Positions 27,030 to 35,422 of a stretch of 64,000 bases of DNA are shown piece after piece. Numbering within the stretch: position 1 is the stretch's first letter; each line of letters opens with the position of its first letter. The stretch lies in the NCBI GenBank assembly GCA_045863055.1, contig BTUW01000006.1, positions 97,050-161,049 on the forward strand, read 5' to 3'. A program made the position numbers and the translations under genes. Under the pieces are notes generated by a model. The model was not told the DNA's origin. It searched no databases and saw nothing but the letters and a program-made list of their open reading frames with translations. This DNA comes from UTCHB3 sp008363265 (GTDB lineage: Bacteria > Bacteroidota > Ignavibacteria > Ignavibacteriales > Ignavibacteriaceae).

Positions 27030-28682
27030 ATGTCTTCAACTGCAAATGATGTGAATGTAAGTTATCTCGACTACAAAGGGAAGCATTCCGGTCTGTTGGG
27101 TTGGATTCTGTCGGTGGACCATAAGAGGATCGGCATCATGTATATGATAGCGATGCTCGTCTTCTTTGCTGTGGGCGTAACATTCGGCTTCCTGATGAGG
27201 CTCGAGTTGATCGCTCCGGGAAAGACGATAATGGATCCGCAGACTTACAACTCGATATTCACGCTGCACGGCCTGATAATGATCTTTCTATTCATTATCC
27301 CCGGCCTCCCCGCGGTATTCGGTAACTTCTTCCTGCCGATCATGGTGGGAGCGGCCGATGTGGCATTCCCAAGGCTTAACCTCCTCTCCTGGTGGCTTTT
27401 CATCATTGGGGGTCTTATGGCCATCACTTCGGTATTCCTTCCCGGAGGAGCTCCTGATACAGGATGGACATTCTACATCCCTTACTCTGTGAGAACATCA
27501 ACAAATGTTATTCCGGCATTGCTTGCGGCATTCGTTCTTGGATTCTCTTCGATCCTTACGGGTATCAACTTTGTTGTTACCATTCACCGGTTGAGAGCAA
27601 AGGGGATGACCTTCTGGAAAATGCCTCTTTTTGTATGGTCACTCTACGCAACCTCATGGATCCAGGTTCTTGCCACCCCGATCGTTGGTATAACCCTTCT
27701 TCTCGTGGTATTTGAAAGAACCCTCAGCGTGGGTATTTTCGATCCTGCTCTCGGTGGAGATCCTGTACTGTTTCAGCATCTCTTCTGGATCTACTCACAC
27801 CCCGCTGTTTACATCATGATACTTCCGGCGATGGGTGTTATCTCGGAGATCATTCCTGTTTTCGCGCAGAGGACGATCTTCGGTTACAAGTTTATTGCCG
27901 GTTCCAGTATCGCGATCGCCCTGCTTGGGTCACTCGTCTGGGCTCACCACATGTTCACTTCGGGCATGAGCGGTGTCGCGATGATCGCTTTCTCAGTACT
28001 GACCTTTCTTGTTTCGATCCCGTCGGCCATCAAGGTTTTCAACTGGGTGTCAACTCTCTATAAAGGTTCGATCCTCACAGAGCCGCCGCTTCTTTACGCC
28101 CTAGGATTCATCTTCCTTTTCTCGATCGGTGGGTTCACCGGTCTGATCCAGGGTGCTCTTTCAGTTAACCTCCACATCCACGATACATCATTCATTGTGG
28201 CTCACTTCCATTATGTGATGTTCGGTGGGACCGGTTTCGGTATTTTTGCGGCGATGCACTACTGGTGGCCGAAAATGTTCGGAAGAATGTACAACAAAAC
28301 GACCGCGAAAGTGGGCTTCTGGACCCTTTTCATTGGGTTCAATCTTCTCTATTTCCCGATGTTCGTTATGGGTTGGCTCGGAATGCCGAGAAGATATTAT
28401 GATTATCTTCCTGAATTCCAGACATACCACATGCTTTCCACAGTTGGTTCATGGATTTTGATCACCGGTCTTCTCATCATGTTCATCAACCTTTACAACG
28501 CCCTGAAGAGTGGCAAAAAGGTGACAGAAGAGAACTATTGGAATGGTGAGACACTCGAGTGGAAGACTCCGACCCCACCATACGTTTTCAACTTTGAGAA
28601 GGAACCCGTTGTTGAAGGCGGTCCTTATGATTACAAGAGAAATGAAGTTCCGTCACCTGAATTAGAGGAGGAAAAGGTTTGA
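27030..28682 (+). CDS. coxA: Heme-copper oxidase subunit I, A2-type (caa3-like)
   Basis: The ATG at 27030 is chosen because GAAGG lies a normal distance upstream; a GTG at 27021 is also open. The protein has 550 residues and twelve membrane helices. The active-site motif Y255-S256-H257-P-A-V-Y261 contains the CuB His and cross-linked Tyr. The YS dyad replaces the helix VI Glu of A1 enzymes and marks an A2-type proton path. AHHMFTSG and HFHYVMFGG supply the other CuB and heme ligands. It reduces oxygen to water and pumps protons. The order here is I-III-IV-II. Confidence 0.95.
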   Translation: MSSTANDVNVSYLDYKGKHSGLLGWILSVDHKRIGIMYMIAMLVFFAVGVTFGFLMRLELIAPGKTIMDPQTYNSIFTLHGLIMIFLFIIPGLPAVFGNFFLPIMVGAADVAFPRLNLLSWWLFIIGGLMAITSVFLPGGAPDTGWTFYIPYSVRTSTNVIPALLAAFVLGFSSILTGINFVVTIHRLRAKGMTFWKMPLFVWSLYATSWIQVLATPIVGITLLLVVFERTLSVGIFDPALGGDPVLFQHLFWIYSHPAVYIMILPAMGVISEIIPVFAQRTIFGYKFIAGSSIAIALLGSLVWAHHMFTSGMSGVAMIAFSVLTFLVSIPSAIKVFNWVSTLYKGSILTEPPLLYALGFIFLFSIGGFTGLIQGALSVNLHIHDTSFIVAHFHYVMFGGTGFGIFAAMHYWWPKMFGRMYNKTTAKVGFWTLFIGFNLLYFPMFVMGWLGMPRRYYDYLPEFQTYHMLSTVGSWILITGLLIMFINLYNALKSGKKVTEENYWNGETLEWKTPTPPYVFNFEKEPVVEGGPYDYKRNEVPSPELEEEKV

Positions 28683-29308
28683 GCAGTCCGACATCCGCAC
28701 AGGGAACAGACGTACACATGCATCGTGATGATGAAGGCTCACGCCTTGGCATGTGGCTGTTTCTGTTCACCGAACTTCTGCTTTTCGGCGGAATGTTCCT
28801 GGTTTACGCAGTTTACAAATTTATTCATACCGAACAGTTCCATGTAGCCGCGAAAGAACTTAACACCCTTTTCGGCGCGCTTAACACGATCATTCTGCTG
28901 ACAAGCAGTCTTACCATCGTGCTCGCGATCGTTGCCATATCAAAAGGACAGAAGTATCTCTCCCTCTTCTTCCAGCTGATGACGCTGGCCATGGCACTTG
29001 GCTTCCTTGTGAACAAGTTTTTTGAATGGTCCGCAAAGATCTCTCACGGTATCTACCCCGGAAGTGAAGCTCTTCTCGAAAAGGAAAGCGGCGAAATTCT
29101 CTTCTTTGGTCTGTACTACGTGATGACCGGGCTGCACGGGCTCCACGTCGTGATCGGCATGGTGTTTATCGGCATTATGACCTGGTGGACCTGGAAAGAC
29201 AAGATCAATCAGGATTCATTCGTGAAACTTGAGTCGGCCGGTCTTTACTGGCACCTGGTTGACGTTATCTGGATCTTCCTTTTCCCATTATTTTACCTGA
29301 TAGGTTGA
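28679..29308 (+). CDS. coxC: Cytochrome c oxidase subunit III
   Basis: This 209-residue heme-copper oxidase subunit III has about five membrane helices. Family features include LGMWLFLFTELLLFGGMF at the start of helix 1, YYVMTGLHGLHVVIGM, and WHLVDVIWIFLFPLFYL at the C terminus. A TTG start overlaps the coxA stop, with GAGGAGG directly upstream, so translation is coupled. Confidence 0.93.
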   Translation: MSSPTSAQGTDVHMHRDDEGSRLGMWLFLFTELLLFGGMFLVYAVYKFIHTEQFHVAAKELNTLFGALNTIILLTSSLTIVLAIVAISKGQKYLSLFFQLMTLAMALGFLVNKFFEWSAKISHGIYPGSEALLEKESGEILFFGLYYVMTGLHGLHVVIGMVFIGIMTWWTWKDKINQDSFVKLESAGLYWHLVDVIWIFLFPLFYLIG

Positions 29309-29316
29309 GGTTTTAG

Positions 29317-29622
29317 ATGAGCGATCATAATACACATGAACATAAAGAACACTCACACGGATACGGCCACTACATCATCATCTGGTTCGCGCTTTTAGTA
29401 CTGACCGGACTTACCGTTGCTGTAGCGGGCATTAATTTCGGGAACCTGACCATCATAACCGCCCTTTCGGTCGCGGGTCTGAAGTCGTTTCTCGTTATGA
29501 AGGTATTCATGCACCTCGAAGTGGAGAACAGGATGTTTACAGTATTTGTATACACATCGATCTTCTTCCTGGCAGTGTCATTAATCCTTTTATTTTCAGA
29601 CTATAGTTTTTTGCAAGGATGA
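29317..29622 (+). CDS. Cytochrome c oxidase subunit IV (prokaryotic type)
   Basis: This 101-residue protein has three membrane helices and a His-rich N terminus (HNTHEHKEHSHGYGHY). The VMKVFMHLEVENR segment is characteristic of the bacterial COX4 family. It is a small structural subunit of the oxidase. Position between subunits III and II supports the call. Confidence 0.88.
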   Translation: MSDHNTHEHKEHSHGYGHYIIIWFALLVLTGLTVAVAGINFGNLTIITALSVAGLKSFLVMKVFMHLEVENRMFTVFVYTSIFFLAVSLILLFSDYSFLQG

Positions 29623-29628
29623 TAATAA

Positions 29629-30342
29629 ATGTTTAACGAAACAAATTACATAGACAGTGTAAATAACGCGTTCACATTTATTGTTGCCATTTCGGTTATA
29701 CTTCTTATCGGCATCACTATCGCGATGCTTTGGTTCGTTTACAAGTATAACGCGAAGAGGCACAAGAAAGCCGTGAACATCGAGGGTAATATGGCCCTTG
29801 AGATCACATGGACTGTCATCCCCCTGATCCTTGTGGCAGGAATGTTCTGGTACGGTTACCTCGGTTTTGAAGCCCTGGCCACACCTCCGGCGAACGCCAT
29901 GAAGGTTAAAGTGATCGGTCAGATGTGGAAGTGGAATTTCGAGTACGAGAATGGTGTAAAAACTGACACTCTCTACGTACCCGCGGGAGTTCCGATCCAG
30001 CTTGACATCACTTCATCGGATGTTAACCACAGTTTCTATATTCCTCATTTCAGGTTCAAGAAAGACGCGCTTCCGAACAAGAACAACATGCTTTGGTTCC
30101 AGTCGGATGAAACGGGAGTTTACGACATCGCGTGCGCCGAATACTGCGGCCTGAATCACTGGAACATGTACACCAAGGTTCACATTCTGAAAAAAGCTGA
30201 TTACGATGCTTATATGGCTTACAAGGCCAAGCAAACCGGGGTTGATCTCGCACCCGCCGCTCCGGCAGCACCCGCTGTCGATTCGGCTGCAGTGAAAGAT
30301 ACAACCAAGCCTGCTCCAAAAAAGGAAGAAGCTAAGAAGTAA
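29629..30342 (+). CDS. coxB: Cytochrome c oxidase subunit II with CuA site
   Basis: The protein has 237 residues: two membrane helices, then the CuA cupredoxin domain with H134 (SDVNHSFYIP) and C169-A-E-Y-C173-G-L-N-H177-W-N-M180. All CuA ligands are present. There is no fused cytochrome c, unlike many caa3 enzymes. The tail is rich in Ala, Pro and Lys (PAAPAAPAVDSAAV). It accepts electrons from cytochrome c and passes them to subunit I. Confidence 0.94.
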   Translation: MFNETNYIDSVNNAFTFIVAISVILLIGITIAMLWFVYKYNAKRHKKAVNIEGNMALEITWTVIPLILVAGMFWYGYLGFEALATPPANAMKVKVIGQMWKWNFEYENGVKTDTLYVPAGVPIQLDITSSDVNHSFYIPHFRFKKDALPNKNNMLWFQSDETGVYDIACAEYCGLNHWNMYTKVHILKKADYDAYMAYKAKQTGVDLAPAAPAAPAVDSAAVKDTTKPAPKKEEAKK

Positions 30343-31206
30343 ATGAGAGTTCTGCTCGACCTCATCAAGATACGGATCACCGTGCTGGTTTCGATAACCA
30401 CCGGCTTCGGATATCTCTTATCCCGGGGCACGGTTGACTCAGATGTCGTCTGGCCGGTTATAGGTATATTCCTTACCGCATGCGGTTCTGCAGCAGTGAA
30501 TCATCTTCAGGAGAGCGATATCGACAACAAGATGAACAGGACCCGTAACCGTCCGCTGCCATCCGGAGCTCTTTCCAAGGTGCAGGTGATGATAATCGCT
30601 GCGGCTTTGGTGGTCTCCGGCTCCCTCGTTCTATACGTGACGAACGGACTTTTGGTAATGGTGCTCGGACTTCTCGCGCTGGTGTGGTATAATATTATCT
30701 ACACCCCAATGAAAAGGAGAAATCCTTTTGCGGTTGTTCCCGGTTCGATAATCGGTTCGATACCTCCAGTAGTCGGGTGGGTTGCCGGTGGAGGTGAGTT
30801 CACTTCGCCTGAGAGCATCTTGCTGGCGTACTTCTTTTTTATCTGGCAGATACCCCATTTCTGGTTACTGCTTTTGTTTCTCGACAAGGATTACGTTTCA
30901 TCCGGGCTTCCAACCATAATGAGCCGGTTCAATGAAACGCAATTATCGAGGATCACATTTGCGTGGATAGTTGCCACAGCGTTATCGGCACTGCTCTTTC
31001 CTCTCTTCAATCTCGTTGAGGGATGGGTGACACTTCTCATGATCATCCTGTCGGCCGGGGCGCTGATAATTTACTCAGCCCGTCTCCTCAGATATGACAC
31101 GGGAAGACTTGCGTTCCGAAAAGCGTTCATGGGGATCAACTACTTCGTTTTGTATATGGTTATTGTTATTTCAATAGATAAATTGATGCCGAAAGGATTA
31201 TTATAG
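30343..31206 (+). CDS. ctaB: Heme O synthase (protoheme IX farnesyltransferase)
   Basis: The 287-residue UbiA-family prenyltransferase has the two Asp-rich regions: ESDIDNKMNRTRNRPLPSG and the later LDKDYVSSGLP. It attaches a farnesyl group to heme b to make heme O for the oxidase. The start directly follows the coxB stop. No CtaA (heme A synthase) is visible in the window. Confidence 0.94.
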   Translation: MRVLLDLIKIRITVLVSITTGFGYLLSRGTVDSDVVWPVIGIFLTACGSAAVNHLQESDIDNKMNRTRNRPLPSGALSKVQVMIIAAALVVSGSLVLYVTNGLLVMVLGLLALVWYNIIYTPMKRRNPFAVVPGSIIGSIPPVVGWVAGGGEFTSPESILLAYFFFIWQIPHFWLLLLFLDKDYVSSGLPTIMSRFNETQLSRITFAWIVATALSALLFPLFNLVEGWVTLLMIILSAGALIIYSARLLRYDTGRLAFRKAFMGINYFVLYMVIVISIDKLMPKGLL

Positions 31207-31207
31207 T

Positions 31208-32527
31208 ATGGAGTTTCTCGACAAATTAGTGTTACCCCAGTCACTGGAACACATTCAGCTCCTTCACTACATGATGATGCTTGTTCTCTTCCTCTACATA
31301 CCTTTCACGGGTTTGCTCATGGGAAGTATCTCGCTGTCTCTCTGGTTCAAGAGGAAAGCGAGAGTAACAGGTAATCCGTTATACCTTAAGCTTTCATCAG
31401 ATATTATCAGGACCGCCACTTTCAAGAAAACAGCCGGCTTCATCCTCGCGATGCTGCCGCCGTTCGTTCTTACATTCATCGTGGCGCAGATACTTCACCA
31501 GCTGAAGATCGCATCTGTCGGTTATCTTTTCTTCGGATCGCTTCTTGGTGTTGCGGCGGTAATTCTTGTTTACATTTACCGCTACTCGCTTGAATTCAAA
31601 GGTCTGTTCGGGAAGATGGAAGGTGTCGGAGAAGTTGAGTCATATTTTGAAAGCGCGAAAGACCTTAACAGATTCTCCGGTCCCTGGGCACTTTTCATGA
31701 TGATATCATCCACATATTTTGTAATTGCGGGTGTTGCGCTCGGTATCTACGCGAATGAGTGGGAAGCCTCGAAGAATCTTCTTCTTATCTTCCTTTCAGG
31801 CAGCTTCTTCATCAAGTGGCTGTATGTTTTCGCTTTCGGATTCGCGGTTACAGCTGCAGTGATGCTTTTCAGATTTTTCTACTGGGAAGGCGGAATAAAA
31901 GACGAGAGCGAAGAATACAAAGAACTTGCCAGGGATACCTTTACCAAAGTAGCAATGTATTCTGCTTACTCTTTACCGTTGCTTATTCTTATCCACACGA
32001 TCCAGATTCCGGCTACATCAATGAGCCGTACGACACTGCTCTATTCTGCATTTGCCGCAGTTCTTGTGTTTGGACTTTTCCATGCCATCTACGAGATCGC
32101 TAAAAAGAAAAATTCGAATGCCACCAGCTGGGCATTGCTTTTCCTCGTATTCTCAGCAATGGCACTCATAATCGGTGACCAGACCGCTTTTAAGCAGAGC
32201 ACAAAACTAAATTCGATCAAACTTGGTGCCGAGTATGATTCAACCATGAAGCAGATGCTTGCCGCTGCAGGTGGAGCAGAGATAAGTGGTGAAGCGATCT
32301 TTCAGCAGAAGTGCCAGGCTTGTCATAAATGGGATGTTAAACTGGTGGGTCCTCCCTATAAAGAGACTCTCCCTGCTTACGAAGGCAAGATCGATGAACT
32401 GGTAAACTTCATCAACAACCCTGTTAAAAAGAATCCTGCATACCCCCCAATGCCTGCTCAGGGCCTGAAACCCAAAGAAGCCAAGGCAGTCGCAAAGTAT
32501 ATTATGGAGAACTATAAGACCAAGTAG
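31208..32527 (+). CDS. Polytopic membrane protein with C-terminal cytochrome c
   Basis: The protein has 439 residues. The first 330 hold about eight or nine membrane helices with no family I can name. The last 80 are a class I monoheme cytochrome c (CQACHKWD near residue 370, distal Met in PPMPAQGL). It starts one base after ctaB, so it belongs to the oxidase operon. It may be an electron carrier tethered in the inner membrane or an extra oxidase subunit. Its architecture resembles respiratory cytochromes of Chlorobi/Ignavibacteria (inference). Confidence 0.8.
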   Translation: MEFLDKLVLPQSLEHIQLLHYMMMLVLFLYIPFTGLLMGSISLSLWFKRKARVTGNPLYLKLSSDIIRTATFKKTAGFILAMLPPFVLTFIVAQILHQLKIASVGYLFFGSLLGVAAVILVYIYRYSLEFKGLFGKMEGVGEVESYFESAKDLNRFSGPWALFMMISSTYFVIAGVALGIYANEWEASKNLLLIFLSGSFFIKWLYVFAFGFAVTAAVMLFRFFYWEGGIKDESEEYKELARDTFTKVAMYSAYSLPLLILIHTIQIPATSMSRTTLLYSAFAAVLVFGLFHAIYEIAKKKNSNATSWALLFLVFSAMALIIGDQTAFKQSTKLNSIKLGAEYDSTMKQMLAAAGGAEISGEAIFQQKCQACHKWDVKLVGPPYKETLPAYEGKIDELVNFINNPVKKNPAYPPMPAQGLKPKEAKAVAKYIMENYKTK

Positions 32528-32536
32528 GTATTAGGT

Positions 32537-32560
32537 AATAGTCCGCCACGGCGGACTATT
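32537..32560. terminator. Perfect palindrome between convergent genes, likely bidirectional terminator
   Basis: AATAGTCCGCC (32537-32547) and GGCGGACTATT (32550-32560) form an 11-pair perfect palindrome with a two-base centre. It separates the end of the plus-strand cytochrome gene from the stop of the minus-strand zinc-ribbon gene. T tracts are short, so termination is inferred from position. Confidence 0.6.
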
Positions 32561-32774
32561 ATTCCTCTTCCGGAAGTTCGAAATCGAGGGCGATGAACAT
32601 TCTTGAGCACATGTCGCCTTTAAACTTGCCTGTTTTGCGGCAGTTCTCGTAGTGTTCCTTCACTTTATTCTCGTCTTTCGCTTCACCGGTTTTGTAGAAA
32701 TCGGTGAGTGCGCTGCCGCATTCAGTGCAGAAAACTATCGGTTCGGGTTTATCTGAGCTTTTCTTTTTGTACAT
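32559..32774 (-). CDS. Small cysteine-rich zinc-ribbon-like protein
   Basis: The ATG at 32774 gives 71 residues. Four cysteines (CTECGSAL, YENCRK, GDMCSRM) could bind a zinc ion. The protein is soluble and rich in Lys and Glu, and I recognise no family function. It lies alone between two plus-strand units. Confidence 0.6.
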   Translation of the reverse strand: MYKKKSSDKPEPIVFCTECGSALTDFYKTGEAKDENKVKEHYENCRKTGKFKGDMCSRMFIALDFELPEEE

Positions 32775-32928
32775 CAAACAGTTAAATTTCTTTACTACAA
32801 AGATAAGGGATTACCCTCAAAAGATGAAAGAGGATTGATCTTTTCCGTTTCTGAACCAATCAGTTCTGTTATTATGTTATTCATTTACTGATCTAATAGT
32901 AATTCATCATTATAACAGACCCCATTTG

Positions 32929-33900
32929 ATGCCCAAGATACGACTATTGTTGTTGCTGTTTTCACTTGCGATGATATTCAATGCCTGTGATGCACCGAGG
33001 AATAATCCGGTCGATCCCGGCAGTGATCTGGGTTCTCTACCTTTGATCAAAGGAAGCATCCGGGCATCGGGGACTTCCTTCACACCTGTTGATGGAGCGC
33101 TTGTAAATTTTATACCTACCGGAAACTATACCACGACCGATGCGGATGGAAACTTCGACCTGCAGGTACCTTTAAAAAAGGAGGGGTGGTTGACCATAAG
33201 TAAAATTGGCTTCAAAACAGATTCCATCTTCATCTCCTGGGGTAGCGGAAAGTTTGCCGAAGTGAGAAAAGACCTGTTCAAGTTTCCTGAGGTTAAAAGT
33301 TTTTCTGTTACGTCATCAGTCATCCGAAGATTTCCCGACCTTAATTTTACATCATTCAAATTTTTTGCTGAACTGGCCGATTCATATGATGGGATCGACT
33401 CAGTAGTAGTCACCAACAATGAAGCAGCTGTTTCCATTCGGCTCGATCAGGGAACGGGTGACAAACAGTTTCTCCGTGAGATCTTCTCCTTTCAGATACC
33501 GGGTTTGATTTCTCCGAATTCACTGGTGGGTCAGGAGTTCAAGGTCAATTTTTACATTGGTGGTGAGGTTTACACTTCCAACCGTACCGGAAATGCAACC
33601 AGGATCATAAATGAGGAAATAAAATTCATTTCCCCCGCGAACAACGCGATATATGATAATCCGGTGAGGCTTTCATGGTATGCCTTCGCACCCGGTTTTA
33701 ACCACACATACACTGCAGAGATCCTGCTTGACGACATCACTCCGCAGACGGTTTGGAAAAAGGAAGGCCTGCCTTCCGGTACCACCAGCGTGGAAGTTGA
33801 AGTACCGCTGCCTGCTGGTGTTTATATATGGGTGATCTATTGTGTCGATCAATTCGGTAACACTTCCCGGTCGAAGCCGGCATCATTTGTGGTGAGGTAA
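32929..33900 (+). CDS. Lipoprotein with carboxypeptidase-regulatory-like and Fn3-like domains
   Basis: The ATG at 32929 is used (TTG three bases earlier). A lipoprotein signal (LLLLLFSLAMIFNACDAP) predicts cleavage before Cys20, so the 323-residue product is membrane-anchored and exported. Residues of about 38-125 resemble a carboxypeptidase regulatory domain (GALVNFIPTGNYTTTDADGN). The C terminus (about 233-323) is an Fn3/Ig-like domain (FISPANNAIYDNPVRLSW, GVYIWVIYCVDQFGN). It lies four bases before the sigma-54 activator gene and may be part of the same operon. Confidence 0.82.
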   Translation: MPKIRLLLLLFSLAMIFNACDAPRNNPVDPGSDLGSLPLIKGSIRASGTSFTPVDGALVNFIPTGNYTTTDADGNFDLQVPLKKEGWLTISKIGFKTDSIFISWGSGKFAEVRKDLFKFPEVKSFSVTSSVIRRFPDLNFTSFKFFAELADSYDGIDSVVVTNNEAAVSIRLDQGTGDKQFLREIFSFQIPGLISPNSLVGQEFKVNFYIGGEVYTSNRTGNATRIINEEIKFISPANNAIYDNPVRLSWYAFAPGFNHTYTAEILLDDITPQTVWKKEGLPSGTTSVEVEVPLPAGVYIWVIYCVDQFGNTSRSKPASFVVR

Positions 33901-33904
33901 CCGG

Positions 33905-35422
33905 ATGATCAACGAAAAAATGCCTGTACTTACCGAGGATCAGTATAAAAAGCTTTACGATATCAGCCGGCGGCTTAACTCTGCCGAAGACCTTTCCACT
34001 CTTTTTTCCTCATCACTCCACCTCGTTCTGGAGGTCGTAGATGCCGAAAGGGGGATATTCGCCCGTTATCATCCGGATGAAGACCGGTTTTCCCTTGTCT
34101 CCGCGCTTCATATCGAAAAGGGAAAGATCGATGATCTGGCAGCATTCTCTTCGGGTGTTCTGCGTAAAGTAATTGAATCAGGAGCCCCGCAACTTCTGCA
34201 TGACCTCCAGACCAGTGAAGGTCTCTCCTCACAGTCGAGTGTGATGCTTAACAATATAAAGTCAGTGATCGGTATCCCCGTTGTGGAAGAAGGGTTAATC
34301 TGGGGAGTGATTGTGGTTGACAGCATCGAGAACCGCAGGCTTTTTACCCGGGATAACCTTGTCTTTCTTGATTTTGTTTCAAACCTGATATCACTCACAC
34401 TTCACCGTCTCGCCCGGCTTGAGAAACTCGAGGAAGATAACCTCGTGATGAAGACCTCATTGGCCAGGTTTGAAGGGATCAAAGGCATCGTGGGTCAGTC
34501 AGCTGCGATCCAGAAGGTGATTTCGCAGGTGGTTAAAGTGGCTGATACGGGAGCAACGGTTCTTCTGTTAGGGGAAAGTGGAACCGGGAAAGACCTCTTT
34601 GCCCGAGCCATTCACGATCTCAGTCGTGTATCGGCCGGAAGGTATGTAGCCCAGTTCTGTGGGTCCATCCCCGACAACCTCCTGGAGAGTGAACTGTTCG
34701 GGTTCAGAAAAGGGGCTTTTACGGGGGCAACTGCTGATAAAAAAGGTTTATTCGAAGTGGCGGATGGGGGAAGTTTTTTCCTGGATGAGATTGCTGATAT
34801 CTCTCCCGCGCTTCAGGCAAAACTGCTCAGGGTGATCCAAAACAAGGAGATAATAAGGTTAGGCGATACTGAATCGAAGAAGATAGATGTCAGGATAATC
34901 ACGGCAACGAACAAAGATTTGAAGCAGATGATCAAAGAGGGGACTTTCAGGGAAGACCTCTATTACAGGCTGAATGTTTTCTCAATCACAATACCCCCAC
35001 TACGGGAGAGGAAAGGTGACATACCATTGCTGGCTGATCATTTCCTTAAGAAGTACGGTGACGGGGAGATGCGGTTTGACAAGGGCGCACTTGCAAAACT
35101 CGAGACCTACTCATGGCCGGGAAATGTGCGGCAGCTTGAAAATGTGATCCAACGGGCAGCCATTTTTGCCACCGGTGGTGTAGTAACGGAGGCGGATCTC
35201 GATTATGAAAGCGTTGATGACGGTACAGGATCCGGAATTGATGGGACATTGAACGATCTGATCAGGGACACACTCTTAAAACGTCTGGATAATTTCGACG
35301 GAAACAAAACCCTCGCGGCAAGATCGCTCGGTGTTTCGGTCAGATGGATCCAGAAAAAACTGAAAGAGATGGAGGAGAATTCGGGAAGAATGATCACAAA
35401 ATTCGGGGAGAGCGATGAGTGA
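33905..35422 (+). CDS. Sigma-54-dependent transcriptional activator with GAF sensor
   Basis: The protein has 505 residues. An N-terminal GAF domain spans about residues 25-165. The AAA+ domain has the Walker A LLGESGTGKD, the sigma-54 contact loop GAFTGA (residues 270-275), DEIADISPALQAKLLRVIQ, and the arginine-finger/sensor region YYRLNVFSI. The C-terminal Fis-type HTH covers about 450-500 (NKTLAARSLGVSVRWIQKKL). There is no receiver domain, so control is by ligand at GAF or by phosphorylation. It overlaps the downstream Ser/Thr kinase by eight bases. Two sigma-54-type promoters lie just beyond. Confidence 0.95.
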   Translation: MINEKMPVLTEDQYKKLYDISRRLNSAEDLSTLFSSSLHLVLEVVDAERGIFARYHPDEDRFSLVSALHIEKGKIDDLAAFSSGVLRKVIESGAPQLLHDLQTSEGLSSQSSVMLNNIKSVIGIPVVEEGLIWGVIVVDSIENRRLFTRDNLVFLDFVSNLISLTLHRLARLEKLEEDNLVMKTSLARFEGIKGIVGQSAAIQKVISQVVKVADTGATVLLLGESGTGKDLFARAIHDLSRVSAGRYVAQFCGSIPDNLLESELFGFRKGAFTGATADKKGLFEVADGGSFFLDEIADISPALQAKLLRVIQNKEIIRLGDTESKKIDVRIITATNKDLKQMIKEGTFREDLYYRLNVFSITIPPLRERKGDIPLLADHFLKKYGDGEMRFDKGALAKLETYSWPGNVRQLENVIQRAAIFATGGVVTEADLDYESVDDGTGSGIDGTLNDLIRDTLLKRLDNFDGNKTLAARSLGVSVRWIQKKLKEMEENSGRMITKFGESDE

